The notes: a model not told the origin generated them from the sequence alone. 64,000 nt of DNA from Halochromatium salexigens (GCF_016653295.1 NZ_NHSF01000065.1:57565-121564), one strand, 5' to 3'; positions 43,160-52,513 are shown, counted from the stretch's first letter. Program-made: numbers and translations.

Positions 43160-43739
43160 ATTTCATTGGCCGGCGGCGAGAACATCGACCCCGAGCGCAT
43201 CGAGGCGCGTCTCGAGCACTGCCCGTCGGTGCGCGAGGTCGGCGTGCTCGGCCACGAAGGCCGACTCGCGGCCGTCGTCGTACCAAAGGCTGAGGCCACG
43301 CGCGATCAGGATCAAGACCGTCTGCGACAGCAGATCAGCGACGAGATCACCGCGGCATCGCGTGATTTAGCGAGCACCCAGCAGATCGACAGCCTGCGAC
43401 TCGACCGCTCGCCACTGCCGCGCACCCGGCTCGGCAAGCTGCGTCCCCGAGGGTCAACGCTCACCGAACGGGGAGCTGCAGACATTTCGCTCCGGTATCG
43501 GCTCGCTGGCCCTCGCCAGCAAGGTGCCCATCTTGCCGGTGCATGTCAGTGGCACCCGCGAGGCACTGCCACCTGGCTCGCTGCGGCTCCGCCCACGCCC
43601 GGTCGAGCTGCGCATCGGCGCCCCGGTCGACGCCGAGACGCTCGCGCGGGAAGGTCAGGGAGAGGGCGATGCCGAGCGCATCGCCCATGCGCTTCAGGCG
43701 CGGGTCCGCGCCCTGGGTGCCGGCTCTGACGACGCCTAA
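43160..43739 (+). pseudogene. AMP-forming ligase and acyltransferase remnant
   Basis: From about 43160 the frame encodes SLAGGENIDPERIEARLEHC, VREVGVLGHEGRLAAVVVPK and SPLPRTRLGKLRP, the C-terminal lid of an acyl/AMP-binding ligase. At about 43465 the useful frame switches to one encoding SPNGELQTFRSGIGSLALAS then VPILPVHVSGTREALPPGS and RLRPRPVELRIGAPVDAETL, the end of a PlsC-like acyltransferase. Some natural proteins combine these two domains. The ligase N-terminus and the acyltransferase start are missing, so it is non-functional. The left break coincides with the DUF4258/DUF2283 insert. Confidence 0.7.
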
Positions 43740-43772
43740 AGACCCAGCAAAGATCCTGCTCCCTGCTCGGCG

Positions 43773-44171
43773 CTAATGCGCCTTGACCTCGATCCTGCGC
43801 GGCTGCAGCTCGGCGCGCTTGGGAATCTTCAGACTGAGCACGCCGTTGCCCAGATTGGCGTCGACATTCTCGGTATCGAGCTCCGGGCTGAGGCTAAAGC
43901 TGCGGCGGTAGCGGGTTCCGCGTACATCGGCGTACAGGGGCTTGACGTTCTCGGACACCTCGACCGCGACCTCGCCTTCGATCGTCAGGTTGTTGTGGTC
44001 GATTTGGATATCGAGCCGATCCTTGGAAACGCCCGGCAGGTCCGCCTCGAGGGTGATGCCTGCATCGTTCTCGTAGATATCGACCGCCGGTAACAGCTCG
44101 ATCTCACCGTCGCCCTGTCTGGGCAGTGTGCGACCGCGCTCGGCGGTGGTCATGTCGGTCTTCTCGTTCAT
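43773..44171 (-). CDS. Small heat-shock protein, Hsp20 family
   Basis: A 132-residue ATP-independent holdase with an alpha-crystallin domain: LLPAVDIYENDAGITLEADLPGVS, then RRSFSLSPELDTENVDANLGNGVLSLKIPK. The N-terminal arm is short and the tail (RRIEVKAH) carries no clear I-X-I. I use ATG 44171 (nine bases after GGAG); an ATG two codons upstream (44177) is equally in frame. It is tandem with a second Hsp20 upstream, spaced by about 95 bases. Confidence 0.93.
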   Translation of the reverse strand: MNEKTDMTTAERGRTLPRQGDGEIELLPAVDIYENDAGITLEADLPGVSKDRLDIQIDHNNLTIEGEVAVEVSENVKPLYADVRGTRYRRSFSLSPELDTENVDANLGNGVLSLKIPKRAELQPRRIEVKAH

Positions 44172-44270
44172 GATCATTGGCTCCGCTGTTTGCGTTGGAT
44201 ACTGTGTGCGTTGGACCTGGGTGATTGGAACAGGGCCAGGTATGTTGGGAGACTCAGCCTGTCGGCGGAC

Positions 44271-44711
44271 TCACTGCGGGCGGATCTGCCGCGGCTTGCC
44301 CTGCTCCGATCGCTGCATCCGGATGTGCAGCACACCATCGCGATAATTGGCCTCGACCTTGTCTGGATCGACATCGTCGGGGAGCGACATGACCCGGCGG
44401 AAGGTCCCGCTCATGCGCTCGTTGAGGTAATACTCGGCCTCAGGCTGACGCTCGAGCTTGCGCTCGCCGGCGACGGTGAGGACATTGCGCTGCACCGAGA
44501 TATCGAGACTTGAGGTATCGATCCCCGGGGCGAAGGCGTAGACCTCGACCTCATCGTCCGAGGCGCCGATATTGATGGCCGGAAAGGTGCCGCGCGCGGC
44601 GGCGCGGATACTCGCGGGCATGCCCCAGGCGCCATAGGGACCGCCCAGGTCGCGGCTCAGGCGGGCAAGTTCATTGAAGAGACTGTCGACACTGGTGGGA
44701 TAGCTGAACAT
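44271..44711 (-). CDS. Small heat-shock protein, Hsp20 family
   Basis: A 146-residue holdase distinct from its neighbour: FSYPTSVDSLFNELARLSRD, then FPAINIGASDDEVEVYAFAPGID and GTFRRVMSLPDDVDPDKVEANYRDGVLHIRM. It lies upstream of the other Hsp20 on the same strand, so they probably form a small operon. TCCTCC-complement (GGAGGA) lies upstream of the ATG. No clear sigma-32 promoter was found. Confidence 0.93.
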   Translation of the reverse strand: MFSYPTSVDSLFNELARLSRDLGGPYGAWGMPASIRAAARGTFPAINIGASDDEVEVYAFAPGIDTSSLDISVQRNVLTVAGERKLERQPEAEYYLNERMSGTFRRVMSLPDDVDPDKVEANYRDGVLHIRMQRSEQGKPRQIRPQ

Positions 44712-44760
44712 CGGTTTTCCTCCGTTTTTCAGGGTTGGCGTTGAAGCGGCGAAGAGCTGC

Positions 44761-44961
44761 TCACTCCATGATGAAGGTCACCTTCATGTCGACGCGAAAG
44801 CCGGTGACCTTGCCATCGTTGACCACGACCTTTTGCTCCTTGACCCAGGCCCCTTCGATGTTCTTGAGGCGCTTGCTCGCCTCTTCGATGCCGGTGCGAA
44901 TCGCGCGCTCGAAGCTTTCGGTCGACTCGGCGGTGATCTCAATGATCTTGGCGACAGACAT
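44761..44961 (-). CDS. Dodecin, flavin-binding protein
   Basis: A 66-residue protein: VAKIIEITAESTESFERAIR, EEASKRLKNIEGAWVKEQKV and GKVTGFRVDMKVTFIME. Dodecins form a hollow dodecamer that stores or buffers flavins. The conserved Trp near position 39 that stacks on flavin is present (GAWVKEQ). AAGGAG precedes the ATG at 44961. It belongs to the stress-protein block with the Hsp20 genes. Confidence 0.93.
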   Translation of the reverse strand: MSVAKIIEITAESTESFERAIRTGIEEASKRLKNIEGAWVKEQKVVVNDGKVTGFRVDMKVTFIME

Positions 44962-45501
44962 GGCTGGCTCCTTAACTCGCTTTGAAAGGTTGCGGGATGT
45001 GCCGAGACGGCCGTAACGGGTATCTCGGCACGCTCGCTCTAAGCACGGCGCGTGCCAGCGTTCATCTACCGCGCGCAATCCGTTGATCCGGAAGCGCTCG
45101 ACGCCGAGCCGACCGATTTGGACTCGCGGAATCCGTCATGGGCTAGCCGCGGGCTGAGTGGCGATGGCGGCTGGCTAGCGGAGCACACGGGGCAAAGGCG
45201 GTTGTTTTGACAACCCCATGGCTCATAGCAACCAGCCAGCGCAGGCACGGCCGCTGTCAGACGCGGCTCAGGCCTCGTCGGTCGCTCAAGCTCTCGAAGC
45301 TCGTCGTAAAACTCATCGCACAACTCGTTGCACAAGACGACTACGAGACGACGACAGCTCACCGGCCATTGACACAAGAAACCGAAGAGAAAGCACTATT
45401 GATGGCATGAAAATTGCTTAATTACAAGCTAGACCCACCGAGGGCGCAGCCGTATCTGGCCCCGGCCCAAACCATCAAACACGATCCAGCAGAGCGCTAA
45501 T
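44962..45501. other. Divergent intergenic region, no gene recognised
   Basis: About 540 bases between the dodecin and VIT1-like genes. The frames 45066-45377 (minus) and 45207-45421 (plus) show no domain. An AT-richer stretch near 45390-45450 could hold the VIT1 promoter, but I cannot define a -10/-35 pair. Confidence 0.5.
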
Positions 45502-46284
45502 ATGCCCGCAAAACAGCCTCGACAACGCTCACCCTGGCACCTGGCCCGCGCACACCATGCGGACGAGGTTCGCGCGCGACTCGCATCTGAGGGCGGTGGC
45601 GGGCACCTCGGCGATGCGGTGCTGGGCGCGATCGACGGTGGCATCACCAGCTTCGCGGTCGTCGCTGGCGCCGTCGGCGGTGGCTTCTCGAGCCTGGTGG
45701 TCATCATCCTCGGCGTCGCCAGCCTGCTCGCCGATGGCTTCAGCATGGCGGTCAGCAACTATCTCAGCACCAAGAGCGATGCCCAGGCCGCCGATCAGGC
45801 CCATCGCGAGGAGCTGCGGCATATCGAGGAGATCCCCGAGCATCAATGCCTGGAGCTGCGCGAGGTCTTCTCCGCCAAAGGCTTCGAGGGCGAGACGCTG
45901 GATCGCATCGTCAAGACCATCGCCGAAGACCCCGAGCTTTGGGCCAAGACCATCACCCAAGAGGAGTTCGGTCTGCAGCCGGGCGATACCGGCCAGCCGT
46001 TGCAGTCGGGTGCGGCGACCTTTGCCGCGTTCGTGCTGGTCGGTGCGATCCCGCTGATCCCGTTCGCGATACCCGTCCTCAGCCTCGATCAGGCCTTCAT
46101 CGCCAGTATCGCTGCGACCTCGCTGGCGTTCCTGGGCGTCGGCATCACCAAAGGTTGGGTGTTGGATCAATCGCGGTTCCGCTCCGGTCTCGAGACCCTA
46201 CTCACCGGCGGCGGCGCCGCGCTGCTCGCCTACGGAGCCGGCACCCTGCTGCGGACCTGGCTCGGAACGGGCGCGGTTGCCTGA
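45502..46284 (+). CDS. VIT1/CCC1-family Fe2+/Mn2+ membrane transporter
   Basis: A 260-residue protein. Membrane helices 1-2 carry GHLGDAVLGAIDGGITSFAVVAG and VVIILGVASLLADGFSMAVSNYLS, family signatures with ion-binding polar residues. A cytosolic helical domain (about 85-150) has EELRHIEEIPEHQCLELREV, then three more helices (FAAFVLVGAIPLIPFAI, FIASIAATSLAFLGVGI, GGGAALLAYGAGTLL). It probably moves Fe2+ or Mn2+ across the inner membrane, protecting against metal stress. It is convergent with the phosphoribosyltransferase gene. Confidence 0.88.
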   Translation: MPAKQPRQRSPWHLARAHHADEVRARLASEGGGGHLGDAVLGAIDGGITSFAVVAGAVGGGFSSLVVIILGVASLLADGFSMAVSNYLSTKSDAQAADQAHREELRHIEEIPEHQCLELREVFSAKGFEGETLDRIVKTIAEDPELWAKTITQEEFGLQPGDTGQPLQSGAATFAAFVLVGAIPLIPFAIPVLSLDQAFIASIAATSLAFLGVGITKGWVLDQSRFRSGLETLLTGGGAALLAYGAGTLLRTWLGTGAVA

Positions 46285-46333
46285 GCCGGCACGATCCTCG
46301 CGGGCCCGGCCCGTGGTCATCGCGGGCCGGCTC
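46283..46333. terminator. Possible bidirectional terminator
   Basis: GAGCCGGC at 46283-46290 and GCCGGCTC at 46326-46333 form perfect 8-base arms, with further GC pairing (GGGCC blocks) inside, between two convergent genes. No T-run follows on either side, so this may be a hairpin of another kind. Confidence 0.35.
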
Positions 46334-46347
46334 GCCCGCTTGAGTGG

Positions 46348-47028
46348 CTAGCTCGAGTGGTGGTCTTCGCGTTGCCAGGCCTCGTCGAGCAGGGCACGAA
46401 CCTCGTCGTCGGTGGTCTGGGAGAAGCGGTCGTACCAGGCGCCGACGCCCATGAACGGCTCCGGTGTCGCGAGTTCGACCACCCGATCGGCCTGCTCGGC
46501 GACCAGGTCGACGGCTTCCGTCGACGCCACCGGCACCGCCACCACGAGTTCGGCTGGCCCATGAGCCGCCGCCGCTTGGACGGCGACCCGCATCGTGGCT
46601 CCGGTCGCTAGTCCGTCATCGACCAGGATCACGCAGCGTCCAGCGAGCGCGGGTGGCAACCGCGTGCCGCGGTAGGCGGTCTCCCGACGCTCCAGCTCAC
46701 GCTGTTCCGATTCGGTGACACGCTCGATCGCCGGCCGTGAAATCCCCAAGGCGCGAATGATATCGGGGTTGAGCACCTGCGCGCCGCCGCTGGCGATGGC
46801 GCCCATCGCCAGCTCCGGCTGGCCCGGCACGCCGAGCTTGCGCACCAGCATCAGGTCCAGCGGCGCCGCCAGCGCGCGCGCCACCTCGGCGGCGACGGGG
46901 ACCCCGCCGCGGGGCAGCGCCAGGACCAGGAGGTCCATGCGTCCAAGATAATCCGGGAGCGCCTCGGCCAGCAGGCGGCCAGCCTCGGTACGATCGGCAA
47001 GGGGAAGCTGTATGGCAGTCATCATCAT
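46348..47028 (-). CDS. Predicted phosphoribosyltransferase (COG1926 type)
   Basis: A 226-residue enzyme with LVLALPRGGVPVAAEVARAL, MLVRKLGVPGQPELAMGAIA and the PRPP-binding loop CVILVDDGLATGATMRVAV. The family is frequently encoded with dienelactone-hydrolase-like and erythromycin-esterase-like proteins; both exist in this window, the latter broken. The substrate is unknown. I start at the first of three consecutive Met codons (47028); longer frames are not conserved. Confidence 0.87.
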   Translation of the reverse strand: MMMTAIQLPLADRTEAGRLLAEALPDYLGRMDLLVLALPRGGVPVAAEVARALAAPLDLMLVRKLGVPGQPELAMGAIASGGAQVLNPDIIRALGISRPAIERVTESEQRELERRETAYRGTRLPPALAGRCVILVDDGLATGATMRVAVQAAAAHGPAELVVAVPVASTEAVDLVAEQADRVVELATPEPFMGVGAWYDRFSQTTDDEVRALLDEAWQREDHHSS

Positions 47029-47150
47029 CAGTCTTTCTGTTGACGGATGTTGATCGGGAAGCAAACCGCGCGCCAACACGGCCGCCAACGGTTTGGCGCT
47101 CCCCAGGACGGCCGAGGTGACCATCGCGGCCGCTGAACCCTCGAGACGGT

Positions 47151-47834
47151 TCAGCGCCCGGCGATGGCGGCTTCGAGCTCCGGCATCGCGACCAGCGAGC
47201 GCGCCAGCGTGAGGCCGACCCCCAACCCGGAGCGCGAGGTCTGCGGCTCGCCGTCGCGCTGCTGGGCCTGAAAGAAGGGCTCGAAGATGCGTGCCTGGGT
47301 CTCGGCGCTCATGCCGATGCCCTGATCGCGGATGCCGACCTCAGCCAAGCCATCGTGCGAACTGGCACTGAGCCGAATCTCGCTGTCGGCCGGCGAATAG
47401 CGGCTGGCGTTGACCAGCAGGTTGGCGAAGATCTGACGCAGCCGGGTGGCGTCGGCCAGCAGCGGCATGGGCTCATCGCTGATGTCGAGCGCGAGGCGTT
47501 GGTTGTTGGCCTCGAGCGTCGATTGGACCTGGACTACGACGTCCTGCAGCGTGGTGCTCAAATCCAGCGGCTCGCACTGCAGGCTGAGCTTGCGGCGAGC
47601 GATGCGCGAGATATCGGAGAGATCGTCGAGCAGGCGCTTGATCTGTGCCGACTGCGTCGAGATGACGCTCAGGCAACGCGCGGCGGCTGGTGCCTCGAGC
47701 TGCAGCGAGTCCAAGACCTCGCCACAGGTCATGATCGCCGCGAGCGGGTTGCGCAGCTCGTGGCCCAGCGTTGCCAAGAACTCGTCGCGCTGGGCCACAT
47801 GCTCGGCGCGCTCGTTGAGATGATCTGGGTCTTG
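47151..47834 (-). pseudogene. Histidine kinase fragment, no sensor domain
   Basis: The frame encodes LNERAEHVAQRDEFLATLGHELRNPLAAIM (H-box), RQIFANLLVNASRYSPADSEI (N-box), RDQGIGMSAETQARIFEPFF and SGLGVGLTLARSLV (G-boxes). The usual final segment (ELHGG... to the end) is replaced by AMPELEAAIAGR and a stop, which looks like part of a receiver domain. The 5' end joins out of frame to the KaiC-like gene at about 47835. It is therefore probably a piece of a hybrid kinase lacking its N-terminal sensor and most of its receiver. Confidence 0.72.
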
Positions 47835-48886
47835 TGACAGTCGACCTCACCGGCAAGCTCACGCGCAAGCTCCCCCGGCGCGACCTGGCCAGGGTCGATC
47901 TGGCGCAGCGTCAGCAGATCCGAGTCCAGCGCCGAGTCGATCGCGAGTCCCTGGCTGAGGGCACGCTTGCGAAAGGTGGTCAAGGACTCATCGAAGGCAT
48001 AGAGCGCAACCCGCTCGCCGCGCTCCGCCGCTGCCATGGCGAAGCTGCTGACCAAGGTCGATTTGCCGCAGCCGGGCGGGCCGATGATGCCGACGCTGGT
48101 GCCGCGCTCGAGTCCACCGCCGAGCAGTGCATCAAGGGGTTCGCTGCCGCTCGAGATGAGTCCGTCGCGTGCTGGCGCCGACGGTCGATCCGGCTCAAGC
48201 CGCGGAAAGACGCTCAGCCCACCGGTCTCGATCCGCAGATCATGAAAGCCACCGACATAGGGCTGGCCGCGCAGCTTCGGCAGCCAGAGCCAGCGCCGTC
48301 CGGTTCCGTAGTCATTGAGCCGCTGCTCCATGCGGATGATGCCCCAGGCCAGACTGCGCGGGTGCCGCTCCACGGGTCCGCTCGCCTCATCGGTGACCAG
48401 CAGCGTGGTACCAAGCTCGACGGCCTTGCTGCGGAAGAGCTCGATATGGCGGCGGAAATTCGAGGACTGATCACTGTAGACACGCAAGGCGGCCAGGGTG
48501 TCGAGGACGAGGCGCTGAGGCTTCAGGCCATCCATCTCCGCGAGCGCCGCCTGAACCCGGTCATCGAGCGCGATCTCAGAGAGATCGAACAGCGCCGTGC
48601 TGTGGATCTCGTCGGCGCTGACCAGGTCGCGCAGCTCGAGCCCCTCGATCGACCAACCATGCGAGTCCGCGATCACGCCAACCTCAGCCGGACTCTCGGC
48701 GAGGGTGATCAGCAGGCAACGCTCGCCGCGGCGCACACCCTCGAGCAAGAACTGGAGTCCGAAGGTGGTCTTGCCGGTGCCCGGACTGCCTTCAATGAAA
48801 TACAGGTGGCCCGGTCGCAGGCCGCCCCGCAGGACATCATCCAGGCCAGGAATGCCAGAGGGGATCAACGCGGTCGACGTCGACAT
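47729..48886 (-). CDS. KaiC-like double RecA ATPase, C-terminally broken
   Basis: Two KaiC domains: the first with GSPGTGKTTFGLQFLLEG (near residue 33) and LKPQRLVLDTLAALRVYS, the second with GIIGPPGCGKSTLVSSFAM (near 265) and VALYAFDESLTTFRKRA. The second domain stops at ELARELAGEVD, just past its middle; the remaining 35 or so residues (CHKTQIISTS...) are frame-shifted kinase sequence. KaiC-like proteins act as ATP-driven signalling scaffolds, often beside histidine kinases. AAGGAG precedes the ATG. A truncated product may be made, but loss of half the second domain makes function doubtful. Confidence 0.78.
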   Translation of the reverse strand: MSTSTALIPSGIPGLDDVLRGGLRPGHLYFIEGSPGTGKTTFGLQFLLEGVRRGERCLLITLAESPAEVGVIADSHGWSIEGLELRDLVSADEIHSTALFDLSEIALDDRVQAALAEMDGLKPQRLVLDTLAALRVYSDQSSNFRRHIELFRSKAVELGTTLLVTDEASGPVERHPRSLAWGIIRMEQRLNDYGTGRRWLWLPKLRGQPYVGGFHDLRIETGGLSVFPRLEPDRPSAPARDGLISSGSEPLDALLGGGLERGTSVGIIGPPGCGKSTLVSSFAMAAAERGERVALYAFDESLTTFRKRALSQGLAIDSALDSDLLTLRQIDPGQVAPGELARELAGEVDCHKTQIISTSAPSMWPSATSSWQRWATSCATRSRRS

Positions 48887-49231
48887 GGGTAGCGCTCCTT
48901 GACATGGCGAGTCAGCGTCTCTTCGCTGGCTGATTGACAGCTATGAGTGTTGCGGTGTAAGCGAAGAGGAGAGTGGCTCGCGGATCAACTCCACTCGAAT
49001 TCCACCATTTGTCGCCAAAAAAAGCCACGGATTTTTCACTTGCGGGTCGCCCAGGCATCGCGTCGGGGTGGCTCGGGCCTTGCTGGTTTAGGATGGCTCG
49101 GGCCTTGCTTGAGAGTCGCTAAGTCCATCGGCTTGCGACAGGCTGGCAGCGGCACGGGTTGACCGCTTCGGCAGCTGCCGCCTCGGCAGACCAGGTGGCA
49201 ACGAGCAAACAAACCATCGAGACGGAGATTT
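48887..49231. other. Intergenic region with a short repeat
   Basis: About 345 bases between divergent genes. GGCTCGGGCCTTGCT occurs twice at about 49072 and 49097. No gene was recognised; a 71-codon plus frame (48947-49162) lacks a domain. The AT-rich part near 48960-49040 may hold promoters. Confidence 0.5.
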
Positions 49232-49678
49232 ATGATGTCCATGCAGCTGTCATCGCCCGCGTTCACTAACGGCGAGCGCATCCCCGATCGCTACACCAAG
49301 AGCGGCGACAATGACCAGCCGGAGCTCATGATCAGCGATGTGCCCGAGAGCGCCCAGGAACTCGCGGTGATCTGCCACGATCCGGACGCGCCCATGCCCA
49401 ACGGCTTCACCCACTGGCTACTCTACGGTATCCCAACCGGGACTAAGCAGATACCGATGAATGGCGAGAAGCAGTTTCGTCCGGCCGTCAACGATTTTGG
49501 CGATATCGGCTGGGGCGGGCCGCTGCCACCGGAAGGCCATGGACCGCATCATTACTACTTCTGGCTCTACGCGCTGAACACGCCCGTCTCCGGCATGCCG
49601 GACCGCGAGACCTTTCTGCGCGACTACGGGGCGCATGTGATCGATCAGAGCCGCATCATCGGCCTCTATGAGCGTTGA
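49232..49678 (+). CDS. YbhB/PEBP-family protein (phosphatidylethanolamine-binding-like)
   Basis: A 148-residue protein: MQLSSPAFTNGERIPDRYTK, ELAVICHDPDAPMPNGFTHWLLYGIP and GPHHYYFWLYALNT contain the DPDAP and GPH motifs that form the anion-binding pocket. Bacterial members (YbhB, YbcL) bind small anions or inhibit kinases; the role here is unknown. GGAG precedes two consecutive ATG codons; either may be used. Confidence 0.92.
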   Translation: MMSMQLSSPAFTNGERIPDRYTKSGDNDQPELMISDVPESAQELAVICHDPDAPMPNGFTHWLLYGIPTGTKQIPMNGEKQFRPAVNDFGDIGWGGPLPPEGHGPHHYYFWLYALNTPVSGMPDRETFLRDYGAHVIDQSRIIGLYER

Positions 49679-50067
49679 GATAAGCGATCAGGACACTGGT
49701 ATCGACATAATGCATCAATACCGATCCTGTCTTGATCATCATAGCGGCTCGGCCCTCGCCTGCTGAGGTCGATATCCCCCGCGCGCGGTGTATTTCCACA
49801 ACGCAATTAGTCGCTGTTTTAGCAGACCGACGCCGAAGGGACCAGCGACAGGTCTGTTGCCTGGCTTGCCTGTGGCCGCATCACCTTGGCATCGCACGGC
49901 TTAACAGTTGGCACAAGTGCTGCTTTCGATTGGCAAACCCTTGAGTCACCCCGTTCGTGCGCCCGTGACTGAAAACCGTAAAACCCTTAGAGCAGCCTCG
50001 TTGCGGTCTTTAAGGGTTGCGGTCTTGGGCGCGGACGATTGCTGCCACCTTCGGCTGGAGAAAACTG
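49679..50067. other. Intergenic region upstream of ppsA, with repeats
   Basis: About 390 bases. An inverted repeat AACCCTTA/TAAGGGTT (49982-49989 and 50011-50018) overlaps a direct repeat TTGCGGTCTT (50001-50010 and 50017-50026), 50 to 90 bases before the ppsA start. These could regulate ppsA by hairpin or protein binding. No gene was recognised. Confidence 0.45.
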
Positions 50068-52503
50068 ATGAACGATGGGACGCTGATTGCTTGGCTCAAT
50101 GATCTTGGCAGTGACGATGTCGCCCAAGTCGGCGGTAAGAACGCCTCGCTCGGCGAGATGATCCGCCATCTCGGCGCCGAAGGCGTGCGCGTGCCGAGCG
50201 GCTTTGCGACGACCGCGCAGGCCTATCGGCAATTCCTGGCCGAGAACGCGCTGGAGCCGCGTATCCGCGAGCTGGCCCAAGCCTTTGAGCAGGGTGAGCG
50301 CCCACTCAACGAGGTCGGCGAGCAGATCCGCGCCCTCTTCCTCGACGCCGAGATCCCGGCGGCCTTGGCTGATGCCGTTCGCGACGCTTACCAGGCGCTG
50401 GCCGAGCAGACCGGGCGCGATGAGCCCGATGTCGCGGTGCGCTCGAGCGCGACCGCCGAGGATCTGCCTGAGGCCAGCTTCGCCGGTCAGCAGGAGACCT
50501 TCCTCAATATCCGCGGCGCCGACGCCCTGCTTGATGCCATCCGGCGCTGTTTCGCCTCGCTGTTCACCGATCGCGCCATCTCGTATCGCCAGGACAACGG
50601 CTTCGATCAGCTGCAGGTAGCGCTCTCGGTCGGGGTGCAGCAGATGGTGCGCGCCGACAGTGGCAGCTCCGGGGTGATGTTCAGCATCGACACCGACACC
50701 GGCTTCCCGCGCGCGGTGCTGATCAACGGCGCCTGGGGGCTCGGCGAGACGGTGGTCCAGGGCATCATCGACCCGGACGAATACCTGGTCTTCAAGCCGC
50801 TCTTGGATGATCTATCGCTGGCGCCAATCATCGCCCGCCAGCCGGGTGGCAAGGCGCAGAAGATGGTCTATGCCGACAGCCAGGCCAATACCCAGGCCGA
50901 CAGCCAGACCGACCCCAGCGCTGAAGACCCGACCCGGCTCGTGGAGACCAGCGAGGACGAGCGCCGGGCACTGGTCCTGAGCGACGACGAGGTCCTGTCG
51001 CTGGCGCGCTGGGCGGTGACCATCGAGGACCACTACGGCAAACCCATGGACATGGAATGGGCCAAAGATGGCGAGACCGGCGAGCTGTTCATCGTCCAGG
51101 CGCGACCTGAGACCGTGCACTCGCAGCGCGCCGAAGGCCTGCTCAAGACCTATCGGCTCGAGGCTAGTCGCGACGAGACCGGCGAGCCGCTTGTCAGTGG
51201 CACAGCGATCGGCGACGCCATCGCCGCTGGCAAGGTGTTCCGACTTGACGACCCCGGCGAGAACGACCGCTTCGAGGACGGCGGCGTGCTGGTGACCGAG
51301 ATGACCGATCCGGACTGGGTGCCGATCATGCGCCGCGCCGCCGCCATCGTCACCGACCACGGCGGGCGCACCTCACACGCTGCCATCGTCAGCCGCGAGC
51401 TGGGTTTGCCGGCGATCGTCGGCACCGGCCATGGTACTGAAGGGCTCGCCGACGGCGACGAGGTCACGGTGTCCTGCGCCAGCGGTGAGACCGGGCGTGT
51501 CTACGCCGGGCGGATGCCGTTCGAGGCCGAGGAGATCAGCCTCGACGAGATCCCGACGACGCGCGCCAAGATCATGCTGAACATGGCCAACCCAGCGGCC
51601 GCGCTGCGCTGGTGGCAGCTGCCAAGCGATGGTGTCGGCCTGGCCCGGATGGAGTTCATCGTCAATCAGCACATCAAGATCCACCCGATGGCGCTGATCC
51701 GCCCGGAGGCGGTGGAGGATGAGGACGCGAGCACGCAGATCGCCGCGCTGACCGCTGGCTGGGATGAACTAACCGAGTATTTCGTCGATCATCTGGCACG
51801 CGGTATTGCCCGAATCGCGGCGGGCAGCCATCCGCAGCCGGTCATCGTGCGCATGAGCGACTTCAAGACCAACGAGTATGCGGACCTGATCGGCGGCCGC
51901 GCCTTCGAGCCGGTCGAGGCCAATCCGATGCTCGGCTGGCGGGGCGCCAGTCGCTATTACAGCGATGAGTACCGGGAGGGCTTCGCCCTGGAATGCCGGG
52001 CGATCCGCAAGGCGCGCGAAGAGATCGGCTTCGACAACATCTTGGTGATGATCCCCTTCTGCCGCACGCCGCTGGAGGCCGACCGGGTGCTCGAGGTCAT
52101 GGCCGAAGAGGGCTTGCAGCGCGGCGAGCGCGGGCTCGAGGTCACTGTGATGTGCGAGATCCCGGCGAACGTGATCCTGGCGCGCGACTTCGCCGCCCGC
52201 TTCGATGGCTTCTCGATCGGCAGCAATGACCTGACCCAGCTCGTGCTCGGCGTCGATCGCGACTCCGACCGGCTGGCGCATCTGTTCGACGAGCGCAACG
52301 ATGCCGTGCGCCAGATGATCAGCTCGGTGATCGCCGACGCCCATGCGCGCGAGCGTAAGGTCGGACTCTGCGGCCAGGCGCCGAGCGATCATCCGGACTT
52401 CGCCGCCTTCCTGGTGCGCGCCGGGATCGATTCGATCTCAGTCAATCCGGACAGCTTCCTCTCGGTCAAACAGGCCGTCGCCGAGATCGAGCAAGCAGGC
52501 TGA
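50068..52503 (+). CDS. ppsA: Phosphoenolpyruvate synthase
   Basis: Pyruvate, ATP and water give phosphoenolpyruvate, AMP and phosphate, the entry to gluconeogenesis. The N-terminal nucleotide-binding domain has VGGKNASLGEMIRHLG, VRSSATAEDLPEASFAGQQE and GSSGVMFSIDTDTGFP. The phospho-His domain has DHGGRTSHAAIVSRELGLPA (catalytic His). The PEP/pyruvate domain has FSIGSNDLTQLVLGVDRD and GLCGQAPSDHPDFAAF with the conserved Cys. It starts at ATG 50068 with GGAG. At 811 residues it is slightly long because of a Gln/Asp/Ser repeat insert (ADSQANTQADSQTDPS, about residues 268-285). A hairpin follows the stop. Confidence 0.95.
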   Translation: MNDGTLIAWLNDLGSDDVAQVGGKNASLGEMIRHLGAEGVRVPSGFATTAQAYRQFLAENALEPRIRELAQAFEQGERPLNEVGEQIRALFLDAEIPAALADAVRDAYQALAEQTGRDEPDVAVRSSATAEDLPEASFAGQQETFLNIRGADALLDAIRRCFASLFTDRAISYRQDNGFDQLQVALSVGVQQMVRADSGSSGVMFSIDTDTGFPRAVLINGAWGLGETVVQGIIDPDEYLVFKPLLDDLSLAPIIARQPGGKAQKMVYADSQANTQADSQTDPSAEDPTRLVETSEDERRALVLSDDEVLSLARWAVTIEDHYGKPMDMEWAKDGETGELFIVQARPETVHSQRAEGLLKTYRLEASRDETGEPLVSGTAIGDAIAAGKVFRLDDPGENDRFEDGGVLVTEMTDPDWVPIMRRAAAIVTDHGGRTSHAAIVSRELGLPAIVGTGHGTEGLADGDEVTVSCASGETGRVYAGRMPFEAEEISLDEIPTTRAKIMLNMANPAAALRWWQLPSDGVGLARMEFIVNQHIKIHPMALIRPEAVEDEDASTQIAALTAGWDELTEYFVDHLARGIARIAAGSHPQPVIVRMSDFKTNEYADLIGGRAFEPVEANPMLGWRGASRYYSDEYREGFALECRAIRKAREEIGFDNILVMIPFCRTPLEADRVLEVMAEEGLQRGERGLEVTVMCEIPANVILARDFAARFDGFSIGSNDLTQLVLGVDRDSDRLAHLFDERNDAVRQMISSVIADAHARERKVGLCGQAPSDHPDFAAFLVRAGIDSISVNPDSFLSVKQAVAEIEQAG

Positions 52504-52513
52504 GGCGGGCTAA

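Noticed and set aside
45066..45377. 103-codon minus-strand frame next to dodecin
   Set aside because: No recognisable domain and no ribosome-binding site; treated as intergenic.
49909..49924. Possible sigma-54 promoter (TGGCAC, five bases, CTGC)
   Set aside because: The -12 element has C in place of the first T of the TTGC consensus and it lies about 150 bases from ppsA; not strong enough to claim.
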